Shown here: positions 36,041 to 45,471 of the stretch, in pieces
How the letters are laid out: the number at the start of each line of letters is the position of its first letter
Numbering within the stretch: position 1 is the first letter of the stretch
Assembly: GCF_019279795.1 (NCBI RefSeq)
Contig: NC_056747.1
Span: forward strand, 1,003,702,432 to 1,003,766,431
DNA: 64,000 bases
Origin: Protopterus annectens
Lineage: Eukaryota; Chordata; Ceratodontiformes; Protopteridae
Reading direction: 5' to 3'
Position numbers and translations under genes: made by a program
The notes under the pieces: model-generated
Told to the model about the DNA's origin: nothing
Database searches by the model: none
The model's input: only the letters and a program-made list of their open reading frames with translations

Positions 36041-36710
36041 TTAATATTTTCCACTTCCTATAGTCAATGAAATATGGCACATAAAGGGTATCATAGAAAA
36101 TAATTGGAAAATCATTTTAGGAAACAAGGAATTGGTGAATATATTAGGTTTTTCACCAAATTTCGCTTTCAAGAAAGTTTTAAATATTAAATCCATGTTA
36201 GAAGTGGGTAACAAAGACACATGTGACCAGGTGACGTTAAGAAAAAACAAAAAAGGCACTTATGCATGTCACAATTGTTGCAATGTAGGTTTATAACAAA
36301 TTCTTCTTTTGTCATGCTTAGTTGTTATAATACAACTCTGTGAGCAAAGGATTACTATAATTGTAACAGCGAGCAGGTAGTCTACATTGCAACATGTTCA
36401 TCCTGCAACAGTTACTATATAGGAAAGACTATGAGAAACTTGAAGCAAAGGATTTATGAACATGTTCTAGCTATTAGAAAAAAAGACAAAAATAATTCAT
36501 TAGCTAGACATGCAATGGTATGCAATGATTTCAAGAAATTTGAATTTTTTTGTTTTAGATGAAGTAGAAAAAACCTCTTTAAACTGTGATTCAAATAATT
36601 TGTTAGAGTGCAAAGAGGCATATTGGCAGTTATTTGTGGGTGCTGATAGTGTACCGGGTCTCAATGAGACCATTAATATAAAATGTTTTTTAAAATATCA
36701 ATATTGATTT
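36041..36710 (+). pseudogene. Penelope-like ORF end, plus copy: linker and GIY-YIG
   Basis: The frame opens with 'FPLPIVNEIWHIKGIIE' (36046), matching the minus copy. It continues through a linker with 'TYACHNCCNVG' near 36259-36290, a Cys-rich piece resembling the finger between RT and nuclease in some Penelope elements. Then come 'TCSSCNSYYIGKTMRNLKQ' (36390-36440), 'NDFKKFEF'-like sequence and 'LLECKEAYWQLFVGADSVPG' (36600-36660). The RT is absent. Frames are broken. The linker is missing from the minus copy. Confidence 0.75.
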
Positions 36711-36901
36711 ACATTTTAACATTGGAAGTATTTAAAATATGCACATCATATTCACAAAGGTTGTTATTCATTCTTCATGATGTTTTTTAACAATTTGTAT
36801 AATTTTTTTAAGTTCATGTGTACAAATGGTTGTTATGTCATTTCCTGTCTAGTAATTATTGTTCAGTATAAAAGGAAGTCTTTTAGGGTAGAGATTTGTT
36901 T

Positions 36902-36960
36902 CTGAGGAAGTTCACGTATTAAAAGGTGAGTGAAAACGCTAAATTGACTGTCCGCTTGTG
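36902..36960 (+). other. Hammerhead-like end motif of the Penelope element (plus copy)
   Basis: CTGAGGA (36902-36908), a hairpin TTCAC..GTGAG around a 10-base loop, then GAAA (36932-36935) and ACGC. In the minus copy the same motif (34499-34537) reads GAAAGCGC. This resembles the CUGANGA..GAAA core of the hammerhead ribozymes known in Penelope terminal repeats. Helix I is not well supported, so it may be inactive or only related. Confidence 0.4.
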
Positions 36961-37054
36961 GTCATTTGGAATATTCAGAACTGTGCCTTTTCTAAAACTA
37001 CACAAATAACACTATCAGTAAGAAATATTCTTTACAATGATAATAGCACATTCA

Positions 37055-37805
37055 TAGTCTTCTCCATAAATACTGTAATATGTTATAATGCACACAAAAC
37101 CCAAATTATATTGTTTCTAACCTTTCACAAACATATTTTCCTATCTTAGAAACTATACAACCTAGACATATACTGTTGGAACAGTTTTATCACCTAGACA
37201 TAAGCCTTCACGTGACAAGAAATTGCCCTATAAGTACATGTTTACTGAAATATTTATAGAAATATGAAAACATATGTTTGAGTGTATAATTAGCAGTACA
37301 AACAATACTGGATATCTCTCAAGATGTACAACTTACAGAGTAAATATCAATAACAGTTTTCTTCAACAACATCTTAGGTTTTACTTAATGTCATGCAACA
37401 GTTTGTAAGTCGTGTTTTTTGAAGTATTAACTACATATGGAAATATTGCTTATTTTCATAATTACTAGCAAAGAACTAGGAATATATCCAGTATAATGTG
37501 ATGCAAACCAGCATTATCAGTGAATTATCCTATCTCCCACATGCGTGTTTCACACCATGCACCTCAATAAAATGTAGGTCTCTCAATTATGAAAATATGA
37601 ATAGAAATATAAAAAATATGAATAAAAGGTGGCAAACAAAGATTAATTGCTCCACTGTAAGATATCCTTGACTAACAATCTTAGTGTCATTTTGTTAATA
37701 ACCACTTGCCCTTTCTAATATTAGCTGGCAAGTCACTTGCTTAAAGAAGCCAGACATAAAAAGGTTCTGGACGTCATAAGGAGGTATGGGTATGAGCTGG
37801 AAGTA
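37055..37805 (+). repeat. Unnamed interspersed repeat, copy 1
   Basis: About 750 bases recur in reverse at 49672-50217 plus 51672-51835. Shared stretches include AACAATCTTAGTGTCATTTT, ATTAGCTGGCAAGTCACTT, ATCTCTCAAGATGTACA and CTCTCAATTATGAAAATAT (each with small differences). No coding motif is recognised. The sequence from 37806 to 38230 may continue it but has no partner in the window. A hydrophobic frame on the minus strand (37695-38060) overlaps it and is not trusted. Confidence 0.7.
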
Positions 37806-38230
37806 TACAAAAAAGGTGTTACAGGCTTGAGTGAGCAAAAGTAGTAAGCCATTGCTGATGCCTTTAATGTTAGCAGATAAGAAGTTATTTACCAGAAAAT
37901 GGAAAAGCATAACTGCACAAAACATAGAAAAACATTGAAGTATAGCAGCTGTGATCCCATTTATGGAAGTAACTTGATGACTGTGGAAACAGACATGATT
38001 GTGTAAATCAGTGGCACCCTCAGTAGCACTACACATATAGGAAAAGAATAAGTTCCACATGAATGCCTGAAAGACAGTAGGAGTTATCAGTAGATTTTGG
38101 TTGAGACTTTTGTACCCCCCCTTTTATTTTTTTCATGGATATATAATGTGATATGTCATGAAAGAGAGTGGACATGACAATAGTGTTGAGTATATGAATC
38201 TCAGTATTACTAGAAATCATATAGGTTTTT

Positions 38231-38356
38231 ATAATAATCTATTTTTCTTCTTCTTCGTTTTCTTTCAGCTGCTCCCACTAGGGGTTGCCATAGCGGATCA
38301 TCTGTTTCCATTTCTTTCTGTCCTCTGCATCTCACTTTGTCACGCTAACCTCCTGC
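38231..38356 (-). mobile_element. RTE-type LINE 1, 3' end (separated from 43434-44468)
   Basis: On the minus strand this is a 3' terminus ending in GAAGAAGAAG-type repeats, preceded by GCGACC-like sequence (here CTATGGCAACCCCTAGTGGG AGCAGCTG). It continues at 43434 after the CR1 insertion: CTAACCTCCTGCA on the left and TGTCCTCTCTCACC on the right are contiguous in this widespread vertebrate RTE. Confidence 0.75.
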
Positions 38357-38383
38357 AAACTTGAAGCAAAGCTCTCTCCGACC

Positions 38384-39150
38384 ATGATTGTGCTAGACAG
38401 TCAAGAGGAGAAGGTTAACACCTGCACTACACCTCAAGCAACACATAGCCCTTATAATCTCACACCACCAACATCCACACATAACAACACTAAACCCACA
38501 TATGCGGAGGCCCTTAACATTAACCTGCCCAAGCAACAAGGACCTCCGAATCTGAAACGCAAACAAACACCAGTCACAACCAAAGTGACACATAGATCAC
38601 AACACCAGTGTGCCACCCAACAACAGCCCCTAAGGCAAGACAATGTACCCAACACTTTAGTCATAGGTGACTCTATAGTCAGGCACACTGATGTCCCACT
38701 CACCAGGCTGAGCAAGGAGAAAATTACAGTCAGCTGCCTGTCGGGTTCGAGGATCCGCCACATAATGCATACTCTCAAGTAACTCCACAACAAGTACAAT
38801 GACTTGAAACATACCTCCCTGGACTACATGAAAAGAGACATGGAAGAGCTCTCGGATAATGTGGCCCAAGCAGGTATGACCCTAGCCCTGAGTAGCATCC
38901 TGCCTTCACCCAGAATGACACCATAGTATAAGGACAAAATGACTGACTTCAACAATTGGCTAAGCTTCTGGTGTCATTCAAAGGGGATCCAGTATCTGTC
39001 TGCCTGGGAAGATATGATCAACAAACCATGATGCTTTGCCAGAGATGGTCTTCACCTGTCACCCCTGGGATTTAGGTTACTGGCTAAAGCTCTTGCTACC
39101 CCTATAGTGCCTTTTTTAGGCAAGATTCAAGGGACAAAACCACCACTGTA
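38384..39150 (+). pseudogene. CR1 ORF1, SGNH/GDSL esterase-like
   Basis: The first frame (38384-38782, 132 residues) has a Thr/Pro/Gln-rich N-terminal part and then 'NTLVIGDSIVRHTDVPL' (residues 90-106), with the nucleophile Ser of the GDS motif at residue 97. 'VSCLSGSRIRH' follows. After a stop near 38780 the homology continues with 'LKHTSLDYMKRDMEELSD', 'LSSILPSPRMTP' and 'DGLHLSPLGFRLLAKAL' (Asp/His block, near 39041-39090). ORF1 of CR1 is thought to act as an RNA- or membrane-associated esterase. Two or more lesions break the frame. ORF2 starts 13 bases after the ORF1 end. Confidence 0.75.
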
Positions 39151-39162
39151 ACAGATACAAGC

Positions 39163-39612
39163 ATGCAAAATTTGAAGGTAATGCTACTCAATGCTAGAAG
39201 TCTAAACCTCAAAATGCACTCTCTTGAGGCACTCCTAAAAATGGAGAACATTGATATCTGTGCAGTAACTGAGACCTGGTTCAAGGCTCCAGAGAGCACC
39301 CCTGCAATACCAGGCTACAACTCTTACCACACTTTTCAGCCACAAAACCAAGACGGAAACACTAAAGGTGGAGGAGTGTCCACATTCACCAAGGATATTC
39401 ACACCTCCAGGCTAGTTGCCCAACACAATGCATCTGAAATTCTCCAGGTGCAACTAACACTAGGTAAGACTGCAATCCAAATTATAGCTTGCTACAGATA
39501 CCCCACTATGCCCCAAGATTCTCACTACACCTTTCTAAACATACTGGAAAATATTAAGATACAACCAAACACCCTAATACTGGGTGATTTCAACTACCCT
39601 GCCATTAAATAA
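39163..39612 (+). pseudogene. CR1 ORF2, endonuclease N-terminal part
   Basis: An open frame of 149 codons starts 'MQNLKVMLLNARSLNLKMH'. It includes 'ICAVTETWFKAPES' (catalytic Glu at about residue 42), 'GGGVSTFTKDIHTS', 'IQIIACYRYPTM' and 'ILGDFNYPAIK' (residues 139-149), all features of the APE-type endonuclease that nicks target DNA. The frame ends where the foreign segment begins. The endonuclease resumes after 41068 with 'NILDLVITNMG' and 'VRSDHKQITLDI'. Confidence 0.85.
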
Positions 39613-41067
39613 TTATGGAAGAGTTGACATTGCTCTGTACTTCCTTTCCATAAGATGAACAAGTCATCTACAAAATGCCCATAATACGGAATGTTATCAA
39701 ACCATGGGTTGTCAGTCTAAGACTTGTATATATTGCTATAGTGAAACAACATACTCATTACTTTGTCTCATAAGAGCATTTATATCCTAATGGAAGTTTG
39801 ATTAAGTTTGATTATATTAGTGTCAAGATTAGAAGATTTGATGCTGTCAACATATGCTATTCGTAGTTCAATATGCCCATGTCTTTCCTACTCTGGTTTC
39901 ATCTAAACAAAACTGAACAGCATGATAAACATCTGAACAGAGATAGTGGAATCTTAGTAAAAGTTCCCCATAGATTTTGAATGGATGGGATGAAGTCAGA
40001 AACTTATATACACTGACTTTGGATGGATGAAATGAAGTCTGAAACTTGCATATGTTGTTAGAGTGAAATAACATATTTATACTCTTCTCAGGAAAAACTT
40101 ATAGGCAGCCACCATGTGAATTTACTGAGATACAAATGTGGCCATGCAAGACATGGAGCCTTGACATTTATTGACACTCAGCAATTATCCTACCATATCC
40201 CTGTTTTGGGAAATGAAATTTTAGTAATGACATCACCTATCTTCTATCAATAGCGCTGTTTACTAATATACATTTTTTTGTCATCCTCATCACAGAACAT
40301 CAGAGATATGTGAAAACTTATTTTGGGTTAATTAGATTAAAGAAAAGAAGTTTCATAATAGGAATCTATGAAAGTCAGCAGATTTATTTTCTGCTGCTCC
40401 TTGGAGGCCACTATTGGCTACTTAGATCATCCATTTATTGTTCGTGCCATTTTTACTCTATTTAATATTAGAAATATGTAAAAAACTGCTTCTGGGATTA
40501 TTTGACAAGTTTTTCAATAAGAATATATGAAGGCTAGCAGACTTGTGTTTTGTTGTTTCTTGGAAACCACTATTAGCTGTTTAGTTCACCTATTTTGCAT
40601 ATTCTGACTTCAATACACTGGTATGAGGCATGCTTCTAAGTATGAATGAAAGCTAGCTGCTTCACCTGTTACTTCTTTTGGAAGTGCTATTGGTTACTAA
40701 CACCACCTACTTTGCATATTTCATTAGTACTGAACATTAGCAAGCTGTGTGAGGCATCCATTTAGAAAATGGAACTGTTAACTCGGTTTATGCAAATCAG
40801 ATATAAGAAATCCAAACATGGATTGGCTGGAACTTTGGTGTTGATATTCTCATTGGGTGAATAATTCTGACTGGCTTATATATACAGATGAATGTCCCAT
40901 TTGATTATACGATCTGAAGAAGAACTATTCGAAAGTGCTTATCGTTGGACAAGGGACTTTATTTTTGTTCTTATTTTGTTTTATTTTATTTCTTTCATTA
41001 AATTCTGGATTTTAACAGAACTTTTATTATTGGATTGCACAGACAGTTCATTTGCTTTTCAGCACAG
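39609..41067 (+). mobile_element. Repetitive insert in CR1 copy 3, Penelope-like right end
   Basis: About 1.46 kb of AT-rich, non-coding sequence replaces about 60-70 bases of the CR1 endonuclease. It has internal tandem structure: a block with GGATGRATGRAATGAAGTC repeats around 39975-40050, then three diverged units of about 130-150 bases (40370-40720) with CCACTATT.GCT..TTAG...CACCTATTTTGCATATT. Near the right end CTGAAGA (40914), a short hairpin and GAAAGTGC (40931) resemble the end motif of the Penelope pair at 34-37 kb. No ORF is recognised. Confidence 0.5.
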
Positions 41068-41099
41068 TGTTAGCCTGGGTGAACTAGCTGTCTTTTGGT

Positions 41100-43065
41100 G
41101 TGTGGAATATCCTAGACCTGGTCATTACCAACATGGGAGATAGATGCTCCACACCAGTGGTCACCCTCTCATTGGTCAGGTCTGACCATAAGCAAATTAC
41201 CCTTGACATCCACATCCCACTCCCACCCCCCAGTAAGGAAACATCCTTAAAAAAACTTCTCCAAAGCCAACTTCATGCTACTGAAGTCAGAAGTGACAAA
41301 CTTCATGACACCCATACAGAAGGGATCTGAAAGTTCAACTGCAGAATCCTACACTAAGGCACTGTATGGGCACATCCACTCGTGCATGAATCTTGCCATC
41401 CCAAATAGAACCAAGATGCTCTCCTCCAAAAAAAGGAAGCCAATCTGGTGGTCCTCTGCTATAAACAAACTATACAACAGAAGGAATAAACTGTTGCAGA
41501 AAAGAGGAAAATCCCAGAATGCAAAAAACTCCCTCACCAGCCTCACTAAAAAGCTGAGATCCCTCATAAAATCCACAAAAGCTAGTTACGGAAATATAAT
41601 TGCCAAAGATTCCAAAGACAAGCTCAAGGCATTCTATATTTATGTCAAGAATCTAAATGGCAATTCTCAGATCTGCTCTGAGCTACAACAGAATGGCATT
41701 AAATATACTGATCCCAAGGATATTGCCAATATCCTGGCAGATTCATTTAGTGCCAACTTGACCCCTCTCTCACCCCCTAAAGGGCCCATCTCAATACCAA
41801 AAGATTGCCAAATAACGGACACACAGGTAGAAACCGCACTCTCCAAAGCTAAAAATACAGCATCCATGGGACCAAATGACATCCTGGGCTGTGTACTGCA
41901 TGAACTACAAAATGAACTGGCACCTCACATAAGTGTCATGTTTAATCATAGCCTCACCTCAGGCTTCGTGCCCAGTGAGTGGCACACAGCTACAGTTATC
42001 CCACACCACAATGGGGGATCCACCTTGGATCCCAGGAACTACCATCCCATCAGTCTGATGAGCCTGATCTGCAAGGGCATGGAACACATTATCATGGAAC
42101 TTATAAACAAAGACATTGGCAACCTTCAAACACTGGACCCCACCCAGTTTGGGTTTGTGAAGGGCTGATCTTGTCTCCTGAACCTGATTGACTTCTTCAA
42201 ATCAGTCTCCAGAGCTGTGGACGAGGGTAAGGTGGTCCACACAGCCTATCTGGACCTCGCCAAGGCCTTCAAAACCATCCCCCACTCTGGAATCATAAAT
42301 AAACTTACTAAGCTGGGCATAAATCCCTACGTCACTCAATGGGTTGACAACTGGCTTACTGACAGAACCCAGACTGTAAAAGTAGCCGACTCCAAATCCA
42401 GCTCCAGACAAGTGACAAGTGGAGTACCTCAGGGTTCAGTCCTGGGACCACTCTTGTTTGGCATCTACTTCTCTGAAGTACAGGCCAACACTAAGGGACT
42501 CTGGCTAACAAAGTTCGCAGATTACTTCAAACTGGGAGCCATTATTGAATCCCCAAATGATGTGGATATTCTACAAAAGGGCCTTACAGAAACAGATGCC
42601 TGGTGCCAGAGCCATGGGCTCAAGTTTAATGCCAAGAAATGTATAGTTATCCCCTTTGGAAAAAAACATGTACCCATGAATTACCACATAGGTGGCAGTA
42701 CACTAAACATCGAAAGTGTGATGAGAGACTTAGGGACAGAGGTGGACAGTGGTCTCACCTTCGATAACCACATCGCCACAACAGTCGGGAAAGCTTTCTA
42801 TGTGGCACACCTCATCACTAAGGGCTTTTCATCCAGAAAAAAGGAGGTCATTGTCCCACTGTACTCATCCCTCATTAGACCCATTATAGAGTATAATGCC
42901 CCATTTGGTATGTACCTCACAAGACATCTGCAACAGCTGGAAAGGCCACAGAAATACCTCACTAAAAGAATCACAGGCCTAAAGCAGATGCCATATGCTG
43001 ACCGTCTAAAAAAACTCCAGCTATACTCTGTCGATATCGTCTACTCAGAGGTGATCTCTGCTTAA
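41100..43065 (+). pseudogene. CR1 ORF2, end of endonuclease and reverse transcriptase
   Basis: Two frames in phase (41275-42168 and 42217-43065) are separated by a single stop at 42166. The first carries 'KPIWWSSAINKLYNRRNKLL' and 'TASMGPNDILGC', then 'WHTATVIPHHNGGSTLDPRN' (RT N-terminal motifs). The second has 'TAYLDLAKAFKTIPHSGII' (motif A, Asp present), 'TSGVPQGSVLGPLLFGIYF' and 'LTKFADYFKLGAIIE', where the second Asp of FADD reads Tyr, so the enzyme would be inactive. 'GLKFNAKKCIVIPFGKK' and 'RPIIEYNAPFG' follow. The C-terminal part continues in another frame at 43163-43393. Confidence 0.85.
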
Positions 43066-43433
43066 CATACAAGGCCATGTCAATCCCTGAGCTGTTGGAC
43101 ATGCTCCAAAATCCCAATTCCTCAGAGTCGCACGCTCCAGGAATCTAAACCTTGTCATCACTATGAACAAAACATGCTGGAGGGATAGGTTCCTGACCCA
43201 GAGACTCCCCATACTCTGGAATAGACTGCTCATACATGTCAAGCAGAGTGCCTCCTTGGCCCTTTTCAAAAGGAACCTTGATGACTGGATGGGAAATAGG
43301 AAATTCACCCTGCTAGACAGGGGTCCAGGGAAATCAATATTGGGGGAAGAAATATCCAGGGAATTGTTATGGCTAGGCTTGTATAGGCCCTAGGGCTGAT
43401 AGCCTAGTACCAACCTATGAACCTATGAACCTA

Positions 43434-44468
43434 TGTCCTCTCTCACCACATACATAAACCTTATCTTAGACCTTCCCCTTTTCCTCTTACCTAGTAGCTC
43501 CATCCTTAGCATCCTTCTCCCGATATACCCAGCATACCTCCTCAGCACATGTCCAAATCAATGCAATTTTGCCTCTCTGGCTTTGTCTCCAAACCTTCCA
43601 ACCTGTGCTGATCCTCTAATATACTAATTTCTAATCCTGTCCATCCTCATTATACCCAATGCAAATCTTAACAGCTTTAACTCTGCCACCTCCAGCTCTG
43701 ACTCATGTCTTTTGGCCAGTGCCATCATCTCACTACCATCTTGTAGACTTTCCCTTTCACTCTTACTGGTAGCACTCCTGACATTCTTCTCCATCTACTC
43801 CACCCTGCCTGCACTCTCTTCTTCACCTCTCTTCCACACTCACCATTACTCTGAGCTGTTGATTCCAAGTATTTAAACTCATCCACCTTTTCCAGTTCTA
43901 CTCACTACATCCTCACCATTGCTCTGCCCTCCCTCTCATTCACACATATATTCTGTCTTAGTCCTGCTGACCTTCATTCCTCTCCTCTCTAGAGCATATC
44001 TCCACCTCTCCAGGGTCTCCTCTACCTGTTCCCTTCTCTCATTACAAATCACAATGTCATCCGCAAACATCATAGTCCATGGGGAGTCCATTCTGATATT
44101 GTCTGTCAACCTGTCTGTCATCATTACAAATAAGAAAGGGCTTAGAGCTGATCCTTAATGTAATTCCACCTCCATCTTGAATGCATCCGTCACTACTACC
44201 GCAGACCTCACCACTGTCACACTGCACTTGTACATATCCTGTACCACTCTTACATACTTCTCTGCTACTCCCAACTTCCTCATACAATACCACAACTCCT
44301 CTCTAGGCCCCCTGTCATATGCTTTCTCTAAGTCCACAAAGACACAATGCAACTCCTTCTGACCTTCTCTATACTTCTGCATCAGCACTCTCAGAGCAAA
44401 CATCCCATTTGTAGTGCTCTTTCCTGGCATTAAACCATACTGCTGCTCAGTAATCATCACCATAATCA
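43434..44468 (-). mobile_element. RTE-type LINE 1, RT part
   Basis: Minus-strand frames (44155-44472 and 43936-44124, plus untranslated remnants to 43434) encode an RTE reverse transcriptase: 'EQQYGLMPGKSTTNGMFALR', 'ELHCVFVDLEKAYDRGPREE' (motif A) and 'SPWTMMFADDIVIC' (active site intact), then 'ALERRGMKVSRTKTEYMCE'. The 5' end is truncated at about 44468. The 3' end lies at 38231-38356, displaced by the CR1 insertion. The frames are broken between the pieces. Confidence 0.85.
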
Positions 44469-44773
44469 TCATTGCATAATAATCTCATTTCAAACTTGTG
44501 TATTTCTTTTAAATGTGTTTCTTATTGTTCAATATTTGTTACCCTCAGTTGATGTCTGGCTTAGTTTGTTACAATAGCTCAGGGTAAATTGATTAGTTGT
44601 CTGTGCATCTTATTTGCGAAACAGAAGTAATATATTAAAACAAAGATTCAAGTTAAGCTTTTTTGCAAAAGTAATTGGTTTTACTATTAATCTGCAAATG
44701 CTGTTATGTGACTGAATCACAGAAGAATAAAAACATATTTCATTTTCTTTCTTCTCACTCTTTCTCATTCCAG
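44469..44773. other. Intron-like sequence upstream of the candidate exon
   Basis: No repeat recognised. The last 30 bases are pyrimidine-rich (CTTTCTTCTCACTCTTTCTC) and lead to the acceptor CAG at 44771-44773. Confidence 0.4.
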
Positions 44774-44930
44774 ATATGAGACAGAACATAGATGGTTCAC
44801 CACACTGCAGGAGAGAATTGATATTCTCTGTAAAACCAGAACGGAACTGGGAACCCACACTTCAGTTCTCAAAAACACTGTTGCAGTGAAAAAGGAAGAA
44901 CTTGCATGTTTCCAGCTAGATCACAAAGAG
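44774..44930 (+). CDS. Candidate host exon, coiled-coil protein
   Basis: 157 bases are flanked by a strong acceptor (pyrimidine tract, ATTCCAG at 44767-44773) and a donor (AAAGAG/GTATCC at 44931). In one frame (first codon 44775) all 52 codons are open. It starts 'YETEHRWFTTLQERIDILC', continues 'KTRTELGTHTSVLKNTVAV' and ends 'KKEELACFQLDHKE'. Leu at residues 11, 18, 25 and 32 sits on a perfect heptad, with Ile15, Val36 and Leu43 on the d position, predicting a coiled coil. The exon starts with one base of a split codon and ends on a codon boundary. It belongs to no repeat recognised here. The gene is not identified; it would be read on the plus strand, with the surrounding repeats in its introns. 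Confidence 0.6.
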
Positions 44931-45009
44931 GTATCCTGCACATTATTTTTTTATTTGAGATAAAGTGCACAAACTGTAGTTTTAAATGATCAAGACATAA
45001 AATCATGTT

Positions 45010-45115
45010 AAAACCAGAAAATGGGATAATCCACCAACAAATCAAACCAAGACCTCAAAATCAGGTGGATGCAGTGAGCTACACACAATTGGAGGCAAAT
45101 GTAGAATTGTCTTAA
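45010..45115 (-). repeat. tRNA-derived SINE candidate, antisense
   Basis: On the minus strand GTAGCTCACTGCATCCACCT (A-box-like) is followed, after GATTTTGAGGTCTT, by the B-box-like GGTTTGATTTG (45044-45054). Spacing is as in a tRNA. The piece before it on that strand (TTTTGAGGAAGTCCTGATGT at 45177-45196) looks like a diverged Penelope end. Confidence 0.4.
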
Positions 45116-45244
45116 AAAATATTTATTAAACAAATAAAATCTTAAGTTTTAAAATTAAGTGTTTTTGTTCTGCTCACATCAGGACTTCCTCAAAATGACA
45201 AGTTCAACAGAAATAGTACCTTTTAAAATGCACAGAATTTTCAC

Positions 45245-45316
45245 ATGCCCTTGTGGTTAATTTAAAACAAACTACTTTTAATTACTTTAGTTGTTTTAAA
45301 TTAACCACAAGGGCAT
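45245..45316. repeat. Perfect 26-bp inverted repeat with 20-bp loop
   Basis: Arms 45245-45270 and 45291-45316 are exact complements (left arm starts ATGCCCTTGTGGTTAATT). No enclosing element or target duplication was found. Confidence 0.9.
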
Positions 45317-45471
45317 CATCATTATTATTATGAAGCTTATGTTAGGTGGCACACTTTCTGATATCTTGGCATAGTTGAGTAATGTACTATTAAATGTAAC
45401 ATAAGATGTGACAAATGACACTAAACAGGCATGTTACGTTACATTCTGGGTTCTTAAAATGGTCCACTAGT

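Larger units (their letters stand above)
34391..37009. mobile_element. Head-to-head pair of Penelope-like elements within a 17-bp direct repeat
   Basis: Two copies of one Penelope-like element face away from a junction near 36040: a minus-strand copy (about 34408-36040) and a shorter plus-strand copy (36041-36992). Their shared parts are nearly identical. The 17-base sequence TAAAACTACACAAATAA lies at both outer edges (34391-34407 and 36993-37009), as expected of a target duplication made when the pair inserted together. The plus copy contains about 270 bases (36105-36370) that the minus copy lacks. Penelope elements commonly insert with partial tandem or inverted copies. Confidence 0.8.
38357..43433 (+). 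mobile_element. CR1-like LINE, copy 3, nearly complete
   Basis: This is the best CR1-like copy: ORF1 with GDSI esterase motif, ORF2 endonuclease and RT, and a tail with three CTATGAAC octamers at 43410-43432. It inserted into an RTE LINE without a visible target duplication, as usual for CR1. A 1.46-kb foreign segment (39609-41067) interrupts the endonuclease. Lesions are few: one stop in the RT at 42166, two changes in ORF1 and a late frameshift near 43060. It is therefore younger than copies 1 and 2. The 5' end may be truncated, because ORF1 upstream of the esterase is short. Confidence 0.85.

Noticed and set aside
37695-38060. Hydrophobic 121-codon minus-strand frame, possibly a membrane protein exon
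   Set aside because: It overlaps the unnamed interspersed repeat, has no recognised receptor motif and lacks a convincing donor. An acceptor-like CTGTCTTTCAG upstream is not enough.
38384-38782. A host GDSL esterase gene
   Set aside because: The esterase is followed at once by CR1 ORF2, and the same order occurs at the start of the window. It is the LINE's own ORF1.
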